Positions 7,392 through 10,000 of a DNA stretch of 10,000 nucleotides are shown one piece after another (the first letter of the stretch is position 1; every line of letters starts with the position of its first letter). A program made the position numbers and the translations under genes. The stretch lies in the NCBI RefSeq assembly GCF_020217185.1, contig NZ_JAIWNX010000099.1, positions 1 through 10,000 on the forward strand, given 5' to 3'. The notes under the pieces were generated by a model. The model was not told where the DNA came from. It saw only the letters and a program-made list of their open reading frames with translations, and did not search any database. This DNA comes from Asticcacaulis sp. (GTDB taxonomy: Bacteria; Pseudomonadota; Alphaproteobacteria; Caulobacterales; Caulobacteraceae).

Positions 7392-8323
7392 TGTTAAGCC
7401 GCGTTGCCAATTCAATCTACTGGATGTCGCGCTATCTGGAGCGCGCGGAAAACGTCGCGCGCTTCATCGACGTCAACACCCACCTGATGCTCGATCTCGG
7501 TCTGAGCGTCGAGGAAACGCAGTGGTATCCTTTGATCGCCACCTCCGGCGACGATGAGGATTTCAACAAGCGCTACGCCACCGCCGATGAGAAATCCATC
7601 GTGCGCTTCCTGACCTTTGACGACAAGAATCCCAACTCCATCCTGTCCTCCATCTACCGGGCGCGCGAAAACGCCCGCACGGTGCGCGAAGTGATCCCGG
7701 TCGAGGTATGGGAAAAGATCAACGAGCTTTACCACCTGACGCAGGCCCATAGCCGCAAGCGCTCGGTCGAAGCCCTGCAAGCCTACTACACCGAGGTGCG
7801 TCAGTCGGGCACCCACTTCGCCGGCATGATGATCAACGCCATGTCGCGCGGCGACGGCTGGCACTTTGCGCGTATGGGGCAGTTGCTGGAGCGCGCTGAC
7901 AAGACGGCGCGTCTTCTCGACGTGAAATACTTTCTGCTTTTGCCGCGTGGAGAGCAGGTCGATAGCCCCTATGACAATGTGCAGTGGGGCGCCGTGCTGA
8001 AATCGGTCAATGCGCTGGAAATGTACCGGCAGGAATACCACTCGATCAATTACCGCGACGTGACGCAGTTCCTGCTGTTCTCCAGACTGTTTCCGCGCTC
8101 GGTGCGCTTCTCGCTTGACTACGCCACCGTGTGCATGGAAGCCATCTGCGAGAAAAAACCGCAGTGCACCGCGCTGAACGACATGAAGGCCCTGCGCGCC
8201 CGTCTGATGGAGGCCGACGCCACCGCCCTTATCGCCTCAGGCCTGCATGAGTTCATCGACGAGTATCAGTTGGGGCTGAACCGGCTCGATCAGTCTGTGT
8301 ACGAAACCTTCTTCAAGGATTGA
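7388..8323 (+). CDS. Alpha-E domain-containing protein (311 aa)
   Basis: This is an all-helical protein of the alpha-E family (COG2307 type), full length. It begins with the family signature MLSRVANSIYWMSRYLERAE (2-21), continues with SILSSIYRARENARTVREVI (84-103) and GDGWHFARMGQLLERADKTA (155-174), and ends in FIDEYQLGLNRLDQSVYETF (289-308). The LERAE segment (17-21) and LERAD segment (167-171) sit in closely similar helices, so the protein appears to be an internal repeat with a conserved Glu in each half. The family nearly always accompanies circularly permuted ATP-grasp ligases, either as a neighbour or fused, and probably works with them; its own activity is unproven. The first of two consecutive ATGs is used here because AGGA (7376-7379) sits 8 bases upstream; the second ATG would drop only one residue. 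No signal peptide or membrane segment is seen. Confidence 0.94.
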   Translation: MMLSRVANSIYWMSRYLERAENVARFIDVNTHLMLDLGLSVEETQWYPLIATSGDDEDFNKRYATADEKSIVRFLTFDDKNPNSILSSIYRARENARTVREVIPVEVWEKINELYHLTQAHSRKRSVEALQAYYTEVRQSGTHFAGMMINAMSRGDGWHFARMGQLLERADKTARLLDVKYFLLLPRGEQVDSPYDNVQWGAVLKSVNALEMYRQEYHSINYRDVTQFLLFSRLFPRSVRFSLDYATVCMEAICEKKPQCTALNDMKALRARLMEADATALIASGLHEFIDEYQLGLNRLDQSVYETFFKD

Positions 8324-8339
8324 GTCCGCCGTCACAGAG

Positions 8340-8362
8340 TTGACCCAAAGTCGGGCCATAAA
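8340..8362 (+). promoter_or_regulatory. Weak candidate promoter before the exported-protein gene
   Basis: TTGACCC (8340-8346) and GCCATAAA (8355-8362) partly match the Caulobacter housekeeping promoter (TTGACGS, then GCTANAWC), but the 8-base gap is shorter than usual. A small AGACC/GGTCT hairpin (8362-8381) follows. The gene at 8409 could be transcribed from here or read through from the alpha-E gene 85 bp upstream. Confidence 0.2.
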
Positions 8363-8408
8363 GACCTTAATTCAGGGGTCTGGTTCCTGAAAACGGGAAG
8401 GGCGAACC

Positions 8409-9386
8409 ATGATCAGGGCGGTTGTCATCGCAGCCTGCATAGCCGCAGGCGTAAGCGCGCCGGTTTGGGCCGACGTGCCCGGCGCGACACCGCTTCAGGT
8501 CGAGTATTACCAGCTTCGCCTGACCCTGCCGCCGGGGGCGGCCGTGCGTCAGACGCTTAAGCGCACGACCGAAAGCGAAACCAACGGCAAGGTGATCCGC
8601 ACGCGGCTGGAGGCCGAATATCTCAGCCAGTTGTCGCGGCATCCGGACGGCTATCGTATTGTCAAAACCCTGGTAAACACCGCGTTCAAGGTCGAAGGCG
8701 CCGAGGCGGATGCTGAGCGTCTGGAGCTGGAAAAGGTGATGCAGGCCGCCGCTGCCATCCGCGACATCACCTATATTGCCGACGAAAGCCTGACGCCGCT
8801 GCGCCTTGAAAACTGGCCGCAACTGCGCAACCGCCTGAAGGCCGCCATGCGCCGTTCAGGCGCCATTGATGCCCGCGAAGGCGACGCCTTTGACGGCCTT
8901 TATGGTCCGATGACGGCGGAAACGGCGGCGGAACAGTTCCTGCCGGAAGACGCGCTTCTGGCCATTCCCCACAATCTGGGTCTTAGCCTTAACAACCCCT
9001 ACCGGCTGGATTCGCTGATCAATGGCCCGTTCGGCGGTACGATCAGCGCGCGCGAAAGCCTGACCCTGACGGCGTGGGATGAGGCCGCAGGCGAGGCCGA
9101 AGTCCTCTACGAATCCGGCCCGACGCGCGAAGCGCTGGATGCCTATGCGCTTCGTGTCCGCCCGGCTCTGGAGCAGGCGGCGGCGCGCACCGCGCGCATT
9201 CGCAAGGCCGCCCCCGTCCCCGTCGGCGATATCCAGCTCGATATCGGAACCACCTGCCGTTACCGCATCAGCCTGAAGACCGGGCTGGTCAGCCGCGCCG
9301 AATGCCAGTCGGTGCGCGACATCCGTCAGGGCGACGACCGCCGGCGTCACCGCGAAAACTGGGTTCTGGGCGAAATCGCCAAATAA
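8409..9386 (+). CDS. Exported protein of unknown function (325 aa)
   Basis: I do not recognise a family. The N-terminus MIRAVVIAACIAAGVSAPVWA is a convincing Sec signal peptide: Arg3, a hydrophobic stretch and a V-W-A cleavage site after residue 21. Cys10 lies inside the hydrophobic stretch with no lipobox at the cleavage point, so a soluble periplasmic or secreted protein is more likely than a lipoprotein. The mature part is charged, with an Ala/Glu-rich helical stretch (about 95-117), an Arg/Ala-rich helix (about 240-268) and two cysteines (283 and 299) flanking a predicted beta segment, which could form a disulfide. The last 25 residues are basic. GGAAGG (8397-8402) is a good Shine-Dalgarno for ATG 8409. 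It follows the alpha-E gene on the same strand, so a link with the ligase/transglutaminase system is plausible but rests on position only. Confidence 0.8.
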   Translation: MIRAVVIAACIAAGVSAPVWADVPGATPLQVEYYQLRLTLPPGAAVRQTLKRTTESETNGKVIRTRLEAEYLSQLSRHPDGYRIVKTLVNTAFKVEGAEADAERLELEKVMQAAAAIRDITYIADESLTPLRLENWPQLRNRLKAAMRRSGAIDAREGDAFDGLYGPMTAETAAEQFLPEDALLAIPHNLGLSLNNPYRLDSLINGPFGGTISARESLTLTAWDEAAGEAEVLYESGPTREALDAYALRVRPALEQAAARTARIRKAAPVPVGDIQLDIGTTCRYRISLKTGLVSRAECQSVRDIRQGDDRRRHRENWVLGEIAK

Positions 9387-9423
9387 TACCGGTCTGGCCA
9401 TTGCGATAAATGGGTATGACATA

Positions 9424-9437
9424 CGTCTTGTAAGACG
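9424..9437. promoter_or_regulatory. Palindrome CGTCTT-GT-AAGACG
   Basis: This 6-bp perfect inverted repeat with a GT centre lies 37 bp after the exported-protein stop. It is too short and lacks the T-run for an intrinsic terminator. Its shape suits a dimeric regulator's operator, but no specific regulator is implied. Confidence 0.25.
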
Positions 9438-9453
9438 GCAGGAAGCAGCCTAA

Positions 9454-9497
9454 ACCTCTATAGGTCTGTCTGACAAAAGCCCTTTTTGCCTATAGGT
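9454..9497. promoter_or_regulatory. CTATAGGT direct repeat around a TGTCTGACA palindrome
   Basis: CTATAGGT occurs at 9458-9465 and again at 9490-9497, exactly 32 bp apart, close to three helical turns. The second copy lies in the palindrome CCTATAGG (9489-9496), and the first in the near-palindrome ACCTCTATAGGT (9454-9465). Between them sits the perfect palindrome TGTCTGACA (9467-9475). CTGACA (9470-9475) and TATAGG (9491-9496) could also act as -35 and -10 boxes with a short 15-bp spacer. This is the most structured part of the 273-bp gap before the ROK gene, and a plausible operator/promoter for it. Confidence 0.35.
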
Positions 9498-9659
9498 GGC
9501 GCGCGTATTTCGGTGGCTGTGCCGCACCCTGTTTACCACCTTATGCAATCGCTCCATAACCGGGTAAGGAACGAAGGGCTTTCATCGGACCGATCACTCA
9601 CTTTGACACGCGTCGCGAGACGGCCTCCGGGCGATTTAGCGCCTTACGGACACGAGAAC

Positions 9660-10000
9660 ATGACCTTGGAAGCGTTTCCAGACGATACGCGTATGCCCCC
9701 CCGCAACGGCACCTATGAGGAGGGCCTGTCGGGCACCAATCTCGAACGCGCGGGCGACCACAATCAGCGCGTGACGCTTCAGGCCATCCGCGCCCGCGGG
9801 CCCATCACCCGGGCCGATCTGGCCGACATCACCAGCCTGACGGCCCCGGCCATCGCCAATATTACGCGGCGCCTGCTCAATGACGGCCTGATCCTGAAGG
9901 CCGGGCGACTGACGGGCGGGCGCGGTCAGCCCGCCACACAACTGGTGGTCAATCCGGACGGTGCCTTTTCGATTGGCCTCAACATTGATCGTGACCACAT
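9660..10000 (+). CDS. ROK-family transcriptional regulator, N-terminal part (cut by window end)
   Basis: The first 113 residues are present. Residues about 35-80 form a MarR-like winged helix: NQRVTLQAIRARGPITRADL, then TSLTAPAIANITRRLLNDG as recognition helix and wing. RLTGGRGQPATQLVVNPDGA and FSIGLNIDRDH follow. The GGRG-P-LxxNP linker into the first beta strand of the sugar-kinase-like fold is typical of ROK repressors (NagC/Mlc/XylR type), which usually bind a sugar or sugar phosphate and control carbohydrate genes. About 34 non-conserved residues precede the winged helix. The ATG at 9660 lacks a clear Shine-Dalgarno (only GAGA at 9654-9657), and in-frame alternatives exist (ATG 9693, TTG 9603). 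It is probably a separate transcription unit from the ligase genes. The effector cannot be judged because the kinase-like domain is outside the window. Confidence 0.85.
   Translation, partial: MTLEAFPDDTRMPPRNGTYEEGLSGTNLERAGDHNQRVTLQAIRARGPITRADLADITSLTAPAIANITRRLLNDGLILKAGRLTGGRGQPATQLVVNPDGAFSIGLNIDRDH

Noticed and set aside
8409..8471. The exported protein as a lipoprotein because of Cys10.
   Set aside because: Cys10 is in the middle of the hydrophobic core without a preceding lipobox, and a standard signal-peptidase site (VWA) follows at residue 21.

Overview
The window looks like chromosomal DNA from an alphaproteobacterium with roughly 60% GC. The gene set and the style of the intergenic palindromic repeats fit Caulobacterales (Caulobacter/Asticcacaulis-like). 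That placement is inference, because no rRNA or other marker gene is present. All coding sequences look intact. There are no tRNA or rRNA genes, transposases or CRISPR arrays.

Layout: one very long minus-strand gene (87-3386) encodes an N-terminal transglutaminase fused to a DUF2126 putative amidoligase. It diverges from a plus-strand series across a 348-bp intergenic region (3387-3734) that holds palindromic repeats and an AT-rich candidate promoter. The plus-strand series is: a class II glutamine amidotransferase-like domain fused to a second transglutaminase (3735-5681); a hairpin-rich spacer with a terminator-like structure (5682-5883); a circularly permuted type 2 ATP-grasp protein (5884-7341); an alpha-E protein (7388-8323); and an exported protein of unknown function (8409-9386). 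After a 273-bp non-coding stretch with palindromes and a short direct repeat, a ROK-family regulator begins at 9660 and runs off the right edge. Bases 1-86, downstream of the first gene, show nothing recognisable.

How the genes fit together: transglutaminase, ATP-grasp, alpha-E and DUF2126 families are known from comparative genomics as a recurring bacterial set. It is predicted to form amide bonds (ATP-grasp and DUF2126 ligases) and to break or exchange them (transglutaminase/peptidase fold), probably on a peptide or peptide-like product. The biochemistry is largely undetermined. This locus has two transglutaminases with complete Cys-His-Asp triads, each fused to a different partner. It also has a glutaminase-fold domain that keeps its substrate-binding motifs but has no N-terminal catalytic cysteine under either plausible start codon. 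The exported protein at the end of the series may be a partner or target, by position only. The ROK gene is probably a separate unit.
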